A DNA stretch of 12,989 bases from Faeciplasma gallinarum. GTDB taxonomy: Bacteria > Bacillota > Clostridia > Oscillospirales > Ruminococcaceae. Below, piece after piece: positions 6,906-12,989 of the stretch (position 1 is its first letter; each line of letters begins with the position of its first letter). The stretch is from NCBI GenBank assembly GCA_018711085.1, contig DVIR01000036.1:1-12989 (forward strand), written 5' to 3'. The notes under the pieces are model-generated. The model was not told where the DNA came from. It worked only from the letters and a program-made list of their open reading frames with translations, and ran no database searches. The position numbers were made by a program, and so were the translations under genes.

Positions 6906-7586
6906 ATGATGCCTGAGATGACAATTGTATATGAGGACGGTCAGATATGCGTTGTGATAAAGCCGCAGGGCATAGACTCGGAGAGAGGCATGTGCGAAGC
7001 GCTCAAAAGCATGCTTTCCCGTGATGTATACGCCGTGCACAGGCTTGACAAGGATGCAGCCGGTTTGATGGTGTATGCGCTGACGCAAAAATCCGCCGCC
7101 GCGCTTTGTACACAAATGTCATGCGGCGGGTTTAAAAAGGAATACCTTGCGGTGCTGCTCGGCAGGATGGCAGATCAAAGCGGCACGCTTGAGGATATGC
7201 TTTACCACGACAGGGCTAAAAATAAATCCTATGTCGTCAAAAGACCCCGCAAAGGCGTAAAGAGCGCAAAGCTGTCTTACATCACGCTTGCCGAGGATGT
7301 GGTTCGGGGTCGCGAAACCTCTTTGGTCGGTGTCAGGCTTTATACCGGAAGAACTCATCAAATACGTGTGCAGTTTTCTTCAAGAGGCTGCCCGCTTGCG
7401 GGAGATGTGAGGTACGGCGGGAAGATACCCGGCGTGTCGCTTTGCCTTTGGTCGCACAAAATAAGCTTTTCACATCCGCTAAGCGGAAAGCAGATGAGCT
7501 TTGTGAAACTCCCGTCATGGGACTTGCCGTATGACAATGAATGTATAAATAGAGCGTTTGCGCGTTTGAATGATGTGCAGCAATAA
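6906..7586 (+). CDS. RluA-family RNA pseudouridine synthase
   Basis: Isomerises a uridine in rRNA or tRNA to pseudouridine; the target base cannot be told from sequence. 226 residues, catalytic domain only, no S4 RNA-binding domain. The family motif appears as HRLDKDAAGLMV with catalytic Asp48; the usual Thr or Val-Ser of the xTSGL part is Ala-Ala. A second conserved block TGRTHQIRVQFSSRGCPLAG spans 147-166 and ends in the DVRYGG motif. The start is ATG 6906 or 6909; neither has a clear Shine-Dalgarno, so translation is probably coupled to prmA, whose stop is 2 bases upstream. The stop codon lies within the stem of the terminator that follows. Confidence 0.88.
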   Translation: MMPEMTIVYEDGQICVVIKPQGIDSERGMCEALKSMLSRDVYAVHRLDKDAAGLMVYALTQKSAAALCTQMSCGGFKKEYLAVLLGRMADQSGTLEDMLYHDRAKNKSYVVKRPRKGVKSAKLSYITLAEDVVRGRETSLVGVRLYTGRTHQIRVQFSSRGCPLAGDVRYGGKIPGVSLCLWSHKISFSHPLSGKQMSFVKLPSWDLPYDNECINRAFARLNDVQQ

Positions 7587-7623
7587 AGCTTCGACTTGTT
7601 TTTTAAGACGGAGCTTTATTTTT
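7582..7623 (+). terminator. Terminator of prmA-rluA overlapping the stop codon
   Basis: A 12-bp stem, AATAAAGCTTCG (7582-7593) with CGGAGCTTTATT (7609-7620, one G-U pair), is followed by TTT, so the T run is five long with the stem end. The stop codon TAA (7584-7586) is in the left arm. Confidence 0.75.
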
Positions 7624-7635
7624 ATGAAAAATCTA

Positions 7636-7664
7636 TTGACATCTGAAATGTGTTGCGCTATAAT
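7636..7664 (+). promoter_or_regulatory. Consensus sigma-A promoter of the feo operon
   Basis: A perfect TTGACA (7636-7641) and perfect TATAAT (7659-7664) with 17-base spacing, the strongest promoter in the window. Predicted start near 7671. A promoter this strong on an iron-uptake operon would need repression. Confidence 0.93.
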
Positions 7665-7671
7665 CTATTTG

Positions 7672-7687
7672 GTTAGCGGGGACTAAC
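7672..7687 (+). promoter_or_regulatory. Putative operator 1 over the feo transcription start
   Basis: Inverted repeat GTTAG-CGGGGA-CTAAC starting one base after the predicted +1. A bound repressor here would block the promoter. The half-sites recall the TTAG/CTAA core of DtxR-family boxes, although the classical box has a shorter spacer. Confidence 0.6.
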
Positions 7688-7734
7688 TTATTACGCTGCG
7701 GTTGTCCTCTCTGGCCTGTTTTTAGGCGCTTTGG

Positions 7735-7773
7735 GTTAGCTTACACTAACTAACCCGATTAACGTGAGCTAAT
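7735..7773 (+). promoter_or_regulatory. Putative operators 2 and 3 upstream of feoA1
   Basis: Two more copies of the same architecture: GTTAG-CTTACA-CTAAC (7735-7750) and the weaker ATTAA-CGTGAG-CTAAT (7758-7773), both with a 6-base spacer. The first also has a second right arm, giving GGGTTAG (7733-7739) with CTAACCC (7750-7756). Site 2 begins 63 bases after site 1, six helical turns. The arms could also pair in the leader RNA. Confidence 0.5.
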
Positions 7774-7797
7774 CTGATTATCTACAGGAGGTGACAC

Positions 7798-8010
7798 ATG
7801 ATGCCGCTTAGCTTCGCAGGTGTAGGCGAGCAAAACACCATAAAGAAAATATGCGGACGTCAGGACGTAAAAAAGCATCTTGAGGATCTTGGTTTTACGG
7901 TAGGCGAGACCGTGAGCGTTGTCAGTTGCGCAAACGGAAACGTCATAGTCAACATCCGAGATGTGCGGGTTGCCATCAGCAGAGAAATGGCGCAAAAGAT
8001 ACTTGTGTAG
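7798..8010 (+). CDS. feoA: FeoA-family protein, first copy
   Basis: Small SH3-like cytoplasmic protein of the ferrous-iron uptake system, thought to act on the G domain of FeoB. 70 residues, MMPLSF start; ATG 7801 is an equally possible start. AGGAGGTG (7786-7793) is a strong ribosome-binding site. It shows the FeoA pattern in the part HLEDLGFTVGETVSVVS and the closing VAISREMAQKILV. It is more diverged from classical FeoA than the second copy: it lacks the APLGDP stretch and replaces it with SCANGN. Tandem FeoA proteins before FeoB are common in Clostridia. First gene of the feo operon. Confidence 0.88.
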   Translation: MMPLSFAGVGEQNTIKKICGRQDVKKHLEDLGFTVGETVSVVSCANGNVIVNIRDVRVAISREMAQKILV

Positions 8011-8028
8011 AATGGTAGGAGGAAAGGT

Positions 8029-8250
8029 ATGAATACACTTAGAACAACGCCTGTCGGAAAGACCGTAAAAGTAGTGCGGCTTCACGGCGAGGGCGCGGTG
8101 AGAAGGCGTATAATGGATATGGGACTCACTAAGGGCGAACGCATAACCATACGCAAGATCGCTCCTTTGGGCGACCCTATCGAAATCACCGTAAGGGGTT
8201 ATGAGCTGTCTATAAGAAAAGCGGACGCCGATATGATCGAGGTCGAATAA
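8029..8250 (+). CDS. feoA: FeoA-family protein, second copy
   Basis: 73-residue classical FeoA. The motif RRRIMDMGLTKGERITI, the APLGDPIEI strand and the closing VRGYELSIRKADADMIEVE follow the family closely. Shine-Dalgarno GGAGG (8018-8022) lies 6 bases before the ATG, and the gene starts 18 bases after the first feoA stop. Two FeoA proteins of different character in one operon suggest that one modulates FeoB and the other may bind a different partner or the first copy; that is inference. A 65-base gap with an operator-like inverted repeat separates it from feoB. Confidence 0.93.
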   Translation: MNTLRTTPVGKTVKVVRLHGEGAVRRRIMDMGLTKGERITIRKIAPLGDPIEITVRGYELSIRKADADMIEVE

Positions 8251-8270
8251 GGCTTTTTTTGCGGACTGCC

Positions 8271-8288
8271 GGTTAGCTTTAGCTAACC
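8271..8288 (+). promoter_or_regulatory. Putative operator 4 or mRNA hairpin between feoA2 and feoB
   Basis: Perfect 7-bp inverted repeat GGTTAGC-TTTA-GCTAACC, which contains the same GTTAG-N6-CTAAC pattern as the sites at the operon promoter. It ends 27 bases before the feoB ATG. I see no promoter here, so it could be a roadblock site or an RNA hairpin tuning feoB expression. Confidence 0.5.
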
Positions 8289-8315
8289 AAATACATTTTA
8301 AGGAAGGAGACAATT

Positions 8316-10730
8316 ATGGCTATAAAAATAGCTCTTGCCGGAAACCCTAACAGCGGCAAAACGACGTTGTTTAACGCGTTGACCGGCTCAAATCAGTTTG
8401 TCGGAAACTGGCCCGGAGTAACAGTCGAGAAAAAGGAGGGAAAGTTAAAAAAGCATAACGACGTAACCATCACCGACCTGCCCGGCATATACTCTTTGTC
8501 ACCGTACTCTCTTGAAGAGGTTGTTGCAAGAAACTACCTTATAAATGAGAAGCCAGATGCGATACTGAACATAATAGACGGAACAAACCTTGAGAGAAAC
8601 CTCTACCTCACAACTCAGCTTGCGGAGCTGGGCATACCGATAGTAGCGGCGATAAACATGATGGATATCGTCAAAAAGAACGGCGACTCCATAGATATAT
8701 CAAAGCTTTCGGATCAGCTCGGATGCAAGGTTGTGGAGATTTCCGCACTTAAAGGCACAGGCGTAGAAGAGGCTGCAAAGGCTGCTGTCAGTGCGGCAAA
8801 CAGAAAGATTGCAGTTCCCGTCCACAAGTTTTCAGATGAAATAGAAAAGGTTATAACCGATATAGAGGGAATGGTGTTCGGCAACACCGAGTCGAGCATG
8901 CAGCGCTGGTACGCTGTAAAGCTCTTTGAAAGAGACGACAAGGTCACTGCTGAGCTTGGCTTGTCGGAGCAGATCACAGCCGAGATTGAAAAGCTGATTC
9001 AGTCCGTTGAGCAAAAGCATGACGATGATGCTGAGTCGATTATCACGGCGGAAAGGTATGCATACATATCTTCGATACTCAAGTCGTCATACCGCAAAAA
9101 GAACGCAGCAAAGCTCACCATTTCGGATAAAATAGATAAGGTAGTCACAAACCGCTGGCTCGGCTTGCCGATATTTGCGGTGATTATGTTCTTGGTTTAC
9201 TACATCTCAATGGTTTCCGTGGGAACATACGCTACCGACTGGACGAACGATTGCCTGTTCGGCGACGGATGGCACCTGTTCGGAATAGGAAGTTCGGAAT
9301 ACAACGAAGTCGCGGAGGAATACGGCACGGCGTCGCTGATAGTGGATGCGTATGACGAATACGTCGCGGAAAACGGCGCAGCGCCTACAGGCAACTTTGA
9401 GTACGCCGTTGAGGATGAGGAAACCCTTCAGGTCACATACGAAACCGCCACACTTGACGACTACAATGCAGCGGTAAGCACCCTGAGCGAATATACCGAA
9501 GAACCCGATCCCGCAGATTACGGCATATGGGTGCCCGGAATACCGGCGCTGATAAGCTCGGGCCTTGAAGCTATAAATGCAGCGGACTGGGTTCAGGGAC
9601 TGGTGGTTGACGGTATTGTAGCGGGCGTAGGCGCAGTTTTGGGATTCGTTCCTCAGATGCTCGTTTTGTTCATACTCCTTGCAATACTTGAGTCCTGCGG
9701 ATACATGGCAAGAATCGCATTCGTGCTCGACAGAATATTCCGCAAGTTCGGTCTTTCCGGAAAGTCGTTCATACCTATGCTCGTAGGAATGGGCTGCGGC
9801 GTTCCCGGAGTCATGGCTTCAAGAACTATAGAAAACGAACGCGACAGAAGAATGACCATCATGACGACGACCTTCATCCCCTGCGGAGCAAAGGTTCCGT
9901 TCATTTCGATGATAGCCGGTGCGTTGTTCGGAAATTCCGCATGGGTTGCAACAAGTGCATACTTTGTCGGAGTAGCGGCTATAGTAGTTTCGGGAATCAT
10001 GCTTAAAAAGACAAAGATGTTCGCAGGAGATCCCGCTCCGTTCGTTATGGAGCTTCCCGCATACCACCTGCCTACGGTCATGAACGTGCTCAGATCCATG
10101 TGGGAAAGAGGCTGGTCGTTCATTAAGAAGGCGGGAACTGTAATCCTTCTCTCCACAATAGTTATTTGGTTCACCTCTTACTTCGGAGTAGTAGACGGCG
10201 CATTCAGAATGCTCTCAGAGGATGAGCTTGACAGCTCGATACTTGCCACGATAGGCAGAGGCGTCGCATGGATATTTGCTCCTTTGGGATGGGGAACATG
10301 GGAAGCTGCGGTTGCATCTATTACGGGACTTGTCGCAAAGGAAAACATCGTCGGAACTATGGGTATACTCTACGGCGGCTCCGGAGATGTGTACGGAACG
10401 CTTGCAAGCGTGTTCACCGGCGTGAGCGGATACTCATTCCTCGTGTTCAACCTCCTGTGCGCTCCCTGCTTCGCAGCAATCGGTGCTATCAAGCGTGAGA
10501 TGAACAACGCCAAGTGGACTTGGTTCGCGATACTTTATCAGTGCGGATTTGCATACGCAGTAGCGCTCATGATAAACCAGTTTGGCGGACTGTTTACCGG
10601 AAACGTAAACGTAATAGGACTTATAGCGGCAATAATCATACTTGCAATTATAGTATACATGCTCGTAAGACCTTATAAGGAGTCCGTAAGACTTGAAACG
10701 CCTAAGGTTAAAAAAGCAAAGGCAAGATAA
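8316..10730 (+). CDS. feoB: Ferrous iron transporter FeoB with long acidic insert
   Basis: Main permease of Fe2+ uptake under anaerobic conditions, in the cytoplasmic membrane. 804 residues. The N-terminal G domain has G1 GNPNSGKT at 9-16, NWPGVT at 31-36, G3 DLPG at 54-57, G4 NMMD at 114-117 and G5 SA at 143-144. A helical spacer (about 165-270) leads to the first membrane helix (282-303). Residues 306-404 form an unusually long acidic stretch. The two gate motifs follow: GCGVPG at 493-498 and PCGAK at 522-526. Cys715 and Cys718 (CAPC) mark the late core. The C-terminus is short and basic, without a FeoC-like domain. AGGAAGGAG (8301-8309) is the ribosome-binding site. Confidence 0.96.
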   Translation: MAIKIALAGNPNSGKTTLFNALTGSNQFVGNWPGVTVEKKEGKLKKHNDVTITDLPGIYSLSPYSLEEVVARNYLINEKPDAILNIIDGTNLERNLYLTTQLAELGIPIVAAINMMDIVKKNGDSIDISKLSDQLGCKVVEISALKGTGVEEAAKAAVSAANRKIAVPVHKFSDEIEKVITDIEGMVFGNTESSMQRWYAVKLFERDDKVTAELGLSEQITAEIEKLIQSVEQKHDDDAESIITAERYAYISSILKSSYRKKNAAKLTISDKIDKVVTNRWLGLPIFAVIMFLVYYISMVSVGTYATDWTNDCLFGDGWHLFGIGSSEYNEVAEEYGTASLIVDAYDEYVAENGAAPTGNFEYAVEDEETLQVTYETATLDDYNAAVSTLSEYTEEPDPADYGIWVPGIPALISSGLEAINAADWVQGLVVDGIVAGVGAVLGFVPQMLVLFILLAILESCGYMARIAFVLDRIFRKFGLSGKSFIPMLVGMGCGVPGVMASRTIENERDRRMTIMTTTFIPCGAKVPFISMIAGALFGNSAWVATSAYFVGVAAIVVSGIMLKKTKMFAGDPAPFVMELPAYHLPTVMNVLRSMWERGWSFIKKAGTVILLSTIVIWFTSYFGVVDGAFRMLSEDELDSSILATIGRGVAWIFAPLGWGTWEAAVASITGLVAKENIVGTMGILYGGSGDVYGTLASVFTGVSGYSFLVFNLLCAPCFAAIGAIKREMNNAKWTWFAILYQCGFAYAVALMINQFGGLFTGNVNVIGLIAAIIILAIIVYMLVRPYKESVRLETPKVKKAKAR

Positions 10731-10768
10731 GAAATATAGATCATTGATAAGCAAAGGATTTGATAGAT

Positions 10769-10948
10769 ATGTTTGAATGGATAGCAGCAAATATAGGCAC
10801 AATAGTCGTTTCGATAATCTTAATCGGCATAGTTGCTGCGATAGTGGTCGTACTGGTGAAGAACAAGAAAAAAGGTAAATCATCTTGCGGCTGCAATTGC
10901 GGCTGCTGTCCGATGAATGGAACATGCCATAAATCGTCCGAGCAGTAG
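10769..10948 (+). CDS. FeoB-associated Cys-rich membrane protein
   Basis: 59-residue protein with one membrane helix (about 9-30), a basic stop-transfer KNKKKGK (31-37) and a Cys cluster CGCNCGCCPMNGTCH at 40-54 (six Cys, one His). This is the layout of the small Cys-rich proteins found next to feoB in Firmicutes. Lysines after the helix place the Cys cluster in the cytoplasm, where it could receive Fe2+ or carry a metal centre; that role is inference. I prefer ATG 10769, 10 bases after AAAGGA (10753-10758), over the in-frame TTG at 10760, which abuts that site. It is the last gene of the feo operon, 38 bases after feoB. Confidence 0.88.
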   Translation: MFEWIAANIGTIVVSIILIGIVAAIVVVLVKNKKKGKSSCGCNCGCCPMNGTCHKSSEQ

Positions 10949-10957
10949 TGATTGTTC

Positions 10958-10992
10958 AAAAACCCGCGTCGAAATATTCGGCGCGGGTTTTT
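10958..10992 (+). terminator. Strong terminator of the feo operon
   Basis: A 16-bp stem (10958-10973 with 10977-10992, one G-U pair) has an ATA loop. It contains CCCGCG/CGCGGG flanked by an A run and a T run, so it could work in both directions. Confidence 0.93.
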
Positions 10993-11182
10993 GCTGTATA
11001 CAGGCAAGAGCGTATATGTAATGCATGCGCTGCCCGGGATTTGCGGCTAAAATCTCGTGCGCTGTCAACTATGATTAAACGCTCTAAACAATGCACGCTG
11101 CTTGGTATGTGACGGGTGTACATTGACGGTTTTAATAAGCGCCGCATGAGCTTGGCGTCGTCTGTGCATACCTGTGCATATG
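10993..11182 (+). other. Intergenic stretch between convergent units, no gene seen
   Basis: 190 bases between the two facing terminators. I see no ribosome-binding site, no family-like protein in any frame and no good promoter. There is a 10-bp near-tandem repeat, CTGTGCATAC then CTGTGCATAT (11162-11181), and short palindromes such as ATGCAT and CCCGGG. A small RNA cannot be excluded. Confidence 0.5.
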
Positions 11183-11220
11183 AAAAATTCCTTCGGCACT
11201 GTGGAAGGCGCCGAAGGAAT
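11183..11220 (-). terminator. Terminator of the cotH-like gene
   Basis: A perfect 11-bp stem, ATTCCTTCGGC (11187-11197) with GCCGAAGGAAT (11210-11220). Read on the minus strand the hairpin is followed by a T run (11187-11183). It lies 42 bases beyond the cotH stop. Confidence 0.8.
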
Positions 11221-11262
11221 GGTGTTTATATATTTGTATGTGTGATCAAGCGTCTAAAGAGT

Positions 11263-12942
11263 TTATCCCCAAAGCTCGTTGAGGTATTCAACTCTTGAAG
11301 ATGCCCAGTCAAGTATGCCGTTGGCTCTTGAATATCTGCTGCTTTCGCTCTTGTTGAAATCGTCCTTGTAGGTTTCGACTACGTTTTCAACGTCGCTCAG
11401 GCACTGCAGAATGTACGGATAACGCTCCGCCCACTTTTCACGGACAAGCTCTTGGAACCAGTCTGCGGAGTAGAGGAGTATCAGCCACGGGTTTGATCTG
11501 TCTCCGTAGTTCTCTACGAAATTGCTGTCCTTAAACTTTGCAACGTAAAGTCCGCCGTCGGAAGAAGAGTAGTAGTCGGCGTATGCCCAGTCAAAGTCCC
11601 ACGGGCAAACACATGTGAGCGTCTTGTAAAGCGAGATGTCTCCGAAGTCCACTGCAAAATAGAAGCTTCCTCCGCCGACGTCCTGGTTGTTGGTTATCTC
11701 ATGCACCATGTACATGTCAACAAACGAGTCTACATTCAAAACCTGACTTACACATTCATATGCGTTTGCAAACTCGTCCTGAGCAAGCGTCAGCGTCATA
11801 TCGTCGTTTAGGCGGTAAAACTCGCCGTACTTGATAGCTCGCATAGGGATTTCGTATGCCACCTCAAAGTATCGCTCAATAAATTTGAGCTGTTCATCTG
11901 AGTATATGTCGTTTTTAACGGTGTAATAATAGGATATGGGCACTCTTGATGTGCCGTAAACGTCGGTTATGCTCTCCTTATTGTAGTTGAGCATGAAACG
12001 CCACTGCTCTGTGTATGAGTAGTTGTCAAGCTCAACAAGATAGCCTATGTCCGTTCCGGTGTAGCCCTCGTCGCACTCGTTGATTGCGACACGGTTCGGA
12101 TTTTCCTGGCTTTGCTCGCAAAGCAGGTAAAGACCAATGAACTTTTCGTTTAAATACAGCTCGACAAACCTCGCATCAGAAGAGAAGTAGTCGCCGTCGT
12201 TTATCGCCTTTGCAAGCATAAACGCAAGGTAGTCTCTTATGCCGGCTTCATATGTTCTCAGCAGAACCCACGACTTGCACTTGGCGTTGTTGTTTAAGCC
12301 GAGAACCGACTGTTTGCTCGTGAACTTTATTCTGTACGGAGCGCCGTTTTCTCTTATCTTATCTTCGTCTCCGTAAAACGCACTGGCGTTTCCTCTTACC
12401 CTTATTCCGGCAGAGGTTGCATCCATGACGTACTCTTCCTCACAGTTGAATATCTCAACTATGCAGTTTACGTACTCTTCCTTTGAGAGAACCTCCTGCT
12501 CGTTTTCGGTTGACACATGTATTATGGGAAGGTCATACTCTGAGGAAATCTCGCTGTAGAACTGCTGCCTTTCGGTTCTGGAGAGACCGAACATTCTGTA
12601 CAGCTCGTCAGGATCCTCTACGCTCATGTCTAATTCCGACCGATAGTCGTCAATTATTTCTCCGCTTGCGTTTGTTTGAGCCTCAGATGATGATGTCGGA
12701 AGAGACGTTACAACCTCCGGCGGAGTTGTCACCGGGACAGACGAGGTTACAGCCTCCTCCGACGTATCCGGTGCAACCGTAAACTGCGGCACATTGTCGC
12801 TCGTGGTGGTGGTAACTGCAGATGAAACCGGAGGCGAAGTGGTTGTCGCCCCCGTGCTGTCGTGGTTTATGTTGATGTTTGCGCAGGATGTAAGCGATAT
12901 AGCCGCCGCGCAAATCAGTGCTGTGATTTTAGTTTTGTTCAT
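11263..12942 (-). CDS. CotH-type kinase domain lipoprotein
   Basis: 559-residue exported protein. A signal peptide ends in the lipobox LTSC with Cys20 as lipid anchor. Residues 21-95 are a disordered linker rich in Thr, Ser, Pro and Val. The CotH domain follows (about 135-555): RVRGNASA at 181-188, YRIKF at 203-207, a WVLLRTYEAG block at 225-234, VELYLNEKFIGLYLLCEQ at 260-277, MVHEITNN at 412-419 and PWDFDW at 447-452, with the Asp pair expected to bind metal. Bacillus CotH phosphorylates spore-coat proteins. Ruminococcal members are often secreted, some with dockerins; none is seen here. A role at the cell surface rather than in spore coat is likely from the lipobox, but its substrate is unknown. 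Single-gene unit facing the feo operon. Confidence 0.88.
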   Translation of the reverse strand: MNKTKITALICAAAISLTSCANININHDSTGATTTSPPVSSAVTTTTSDNVPQFTVAPDTSEEAVTSSVPVTTPPEVVTSLPTSSSEAQTNASGEIIDDYRSELDMSVEDPDELYRMFGLSRTERQQFYSEISSEYDLPIIHVSTENEQEVLSKEEYVNCIVEIFNCEEEYVMDATSAGIRVRGNASAFYGDEDKIRENGAPYRIKFTSKQSVLGLNNNAKCKSWVLLRTYEAGIRDYLAFMLAKAINDGDYFSSDARFVELYLNEKFIGLYLLCEQSQENPNRVAINECDEGYTGTDIGYLVELDNYSYTEQWRFMLNYNKESITDVYGTSRVPISYYYTVKNDIYSDEQLKFIERYFEVAYEIPMRAIKYGEFYRLNDDMTLTLAQDEFANAYECVSQVLNVDSFVDMYMVHEITNNQDVGGGSFYFAVDFGDISLYKTLTCVCPWDFDWAYADYYSSSDGGLYVAKFKDSNFVENYGDRSNPWLILLYSADWFQELVREKWAERYPYILQCLSDVENVVETYKDDFNKSESSRYSRANGILDWASSRVEYLNELWG

Positions 12943-12975
12943 CGCGATATACGCCGCGTTAAGCGGCGTTCCTTT
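12943..12975 (-). promoter_or_regulatory. Ribosome-binding site of the cotH-like gene, bridged by a hairpin
   Basis: On the minus strand the only Shine-Dalgarno-like sequence, AAAGGA (12975-12970), ends 27 nt before the ATG. The gap holds a perfect 7-bp hairpin, ACGCCGC-TTAAC-GCGGCGT (12969-12951). Folding it leaves 8 nt between the site and the ATG. No other in-frame start lies between. Confidence 0.55.
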
Positions 12976-12989
12976 CTTTAAAAATATAA

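Noticed and set aside
7671..8288. GTTAG/CTAAC sites as a classical DtxR/IdeR box or Fur box
   Set aside because: The 6-base spacer does not fit the near-contiguous DtxR/IdeR palindrome, and the sequence does not resemble the GATAAT-type Fur box; reported only as an unassigned operator-like motif.
7759..8313. 184-codon minus-strand open frame over both feoA genes
   Set aside because: Antisense to two recognised genes, it crosses the operator sites and the feoB ribosome-binding site, and shows no domain.
11116..11298. 60-codon plus-strand open frame between the convergent units
   Set aside because: It runs through the minus-strand terminator and into the end of the cotH-like gene, and has no ribosome-binding site.

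Overview
This window looks like chromosomal DNA of a Gram-positive, low-to-mid GC anaerobe of the class Clostridia. A Ruminococcus-like member of the Oscillospirales is the best guess. The evidence is the Prp-processed N-terminal extension on ribosomal protein L27, the Clostridia-type feoA-feoA-feoB-Cys-rich protein operon, an ECF S component without its energy module, strong Shine-Dalgarno sites, and a lipoprotein CotH kinase with a Thr/Ser/Pro linker. The assignment is inference; no rRNA gene is present. I see no tRNA, CRISPR array, insertion sequence, phage gene or other sign of recent transfer.

Layout. (1) 1-1073: the 3' part of a ClpC-type AAA+ unfoldase, cut by the window edge. (2) 1120-3918: a ribosome-assembly operon rplU-prp-rpmA-obg-mrnC behind a good sigma-A promoter and a structured leader. 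L21 and L27 are made together with the protease that trims L27, the 50S assembly GTPase Obg and the 23S-maturing nuclease Mini-III. A hairpin between rpmA and obg may step expression down. (3) 3908-4811: yebC with its own near-consensus promoter lying in the end of mrnC, closed by a terminator. (4) 4819-5793: a 243-base leader with riboswitch-like folding, an ECF S component of unknown substrate, and a strong terminator. (5) 5866-7623: prmA and an RluA-type pseudouridine synthase, a translation-modification pair with promoter and terminator. (6) 7636-10992: a ferrous-iron uptake operon feoA1-feoA2-feoB-Cys-rich membrane protein, from a perfect consensus promoter to a 16-bp terminator. (7) 11183-12942, minus strand: a secreted lipoprotein CotH-type kinase converging on the feo operon.

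The most interesting signals are not new genes but regulation and variant architecture. A repeated 16-bp inverted motif, GTTAG-N6-CTAAC, occurs four times in the feo operon, once directly over the predicted transcription start. FeoB carries an insert of about 100 residues with about 24 acidic and no basic residues between its first membrane helix and the core. The ECF leader has mutually exclusive helices. The cotH ribosome-binding site lies 27 nt from its start codon, with a 19-nt hairpin between them that would restore normal spacing. The rplU leader has two alternative pairings, one of which would close off the start region. I did not find a clearly undescribed multi-gene system; most genes belong to well-known families.
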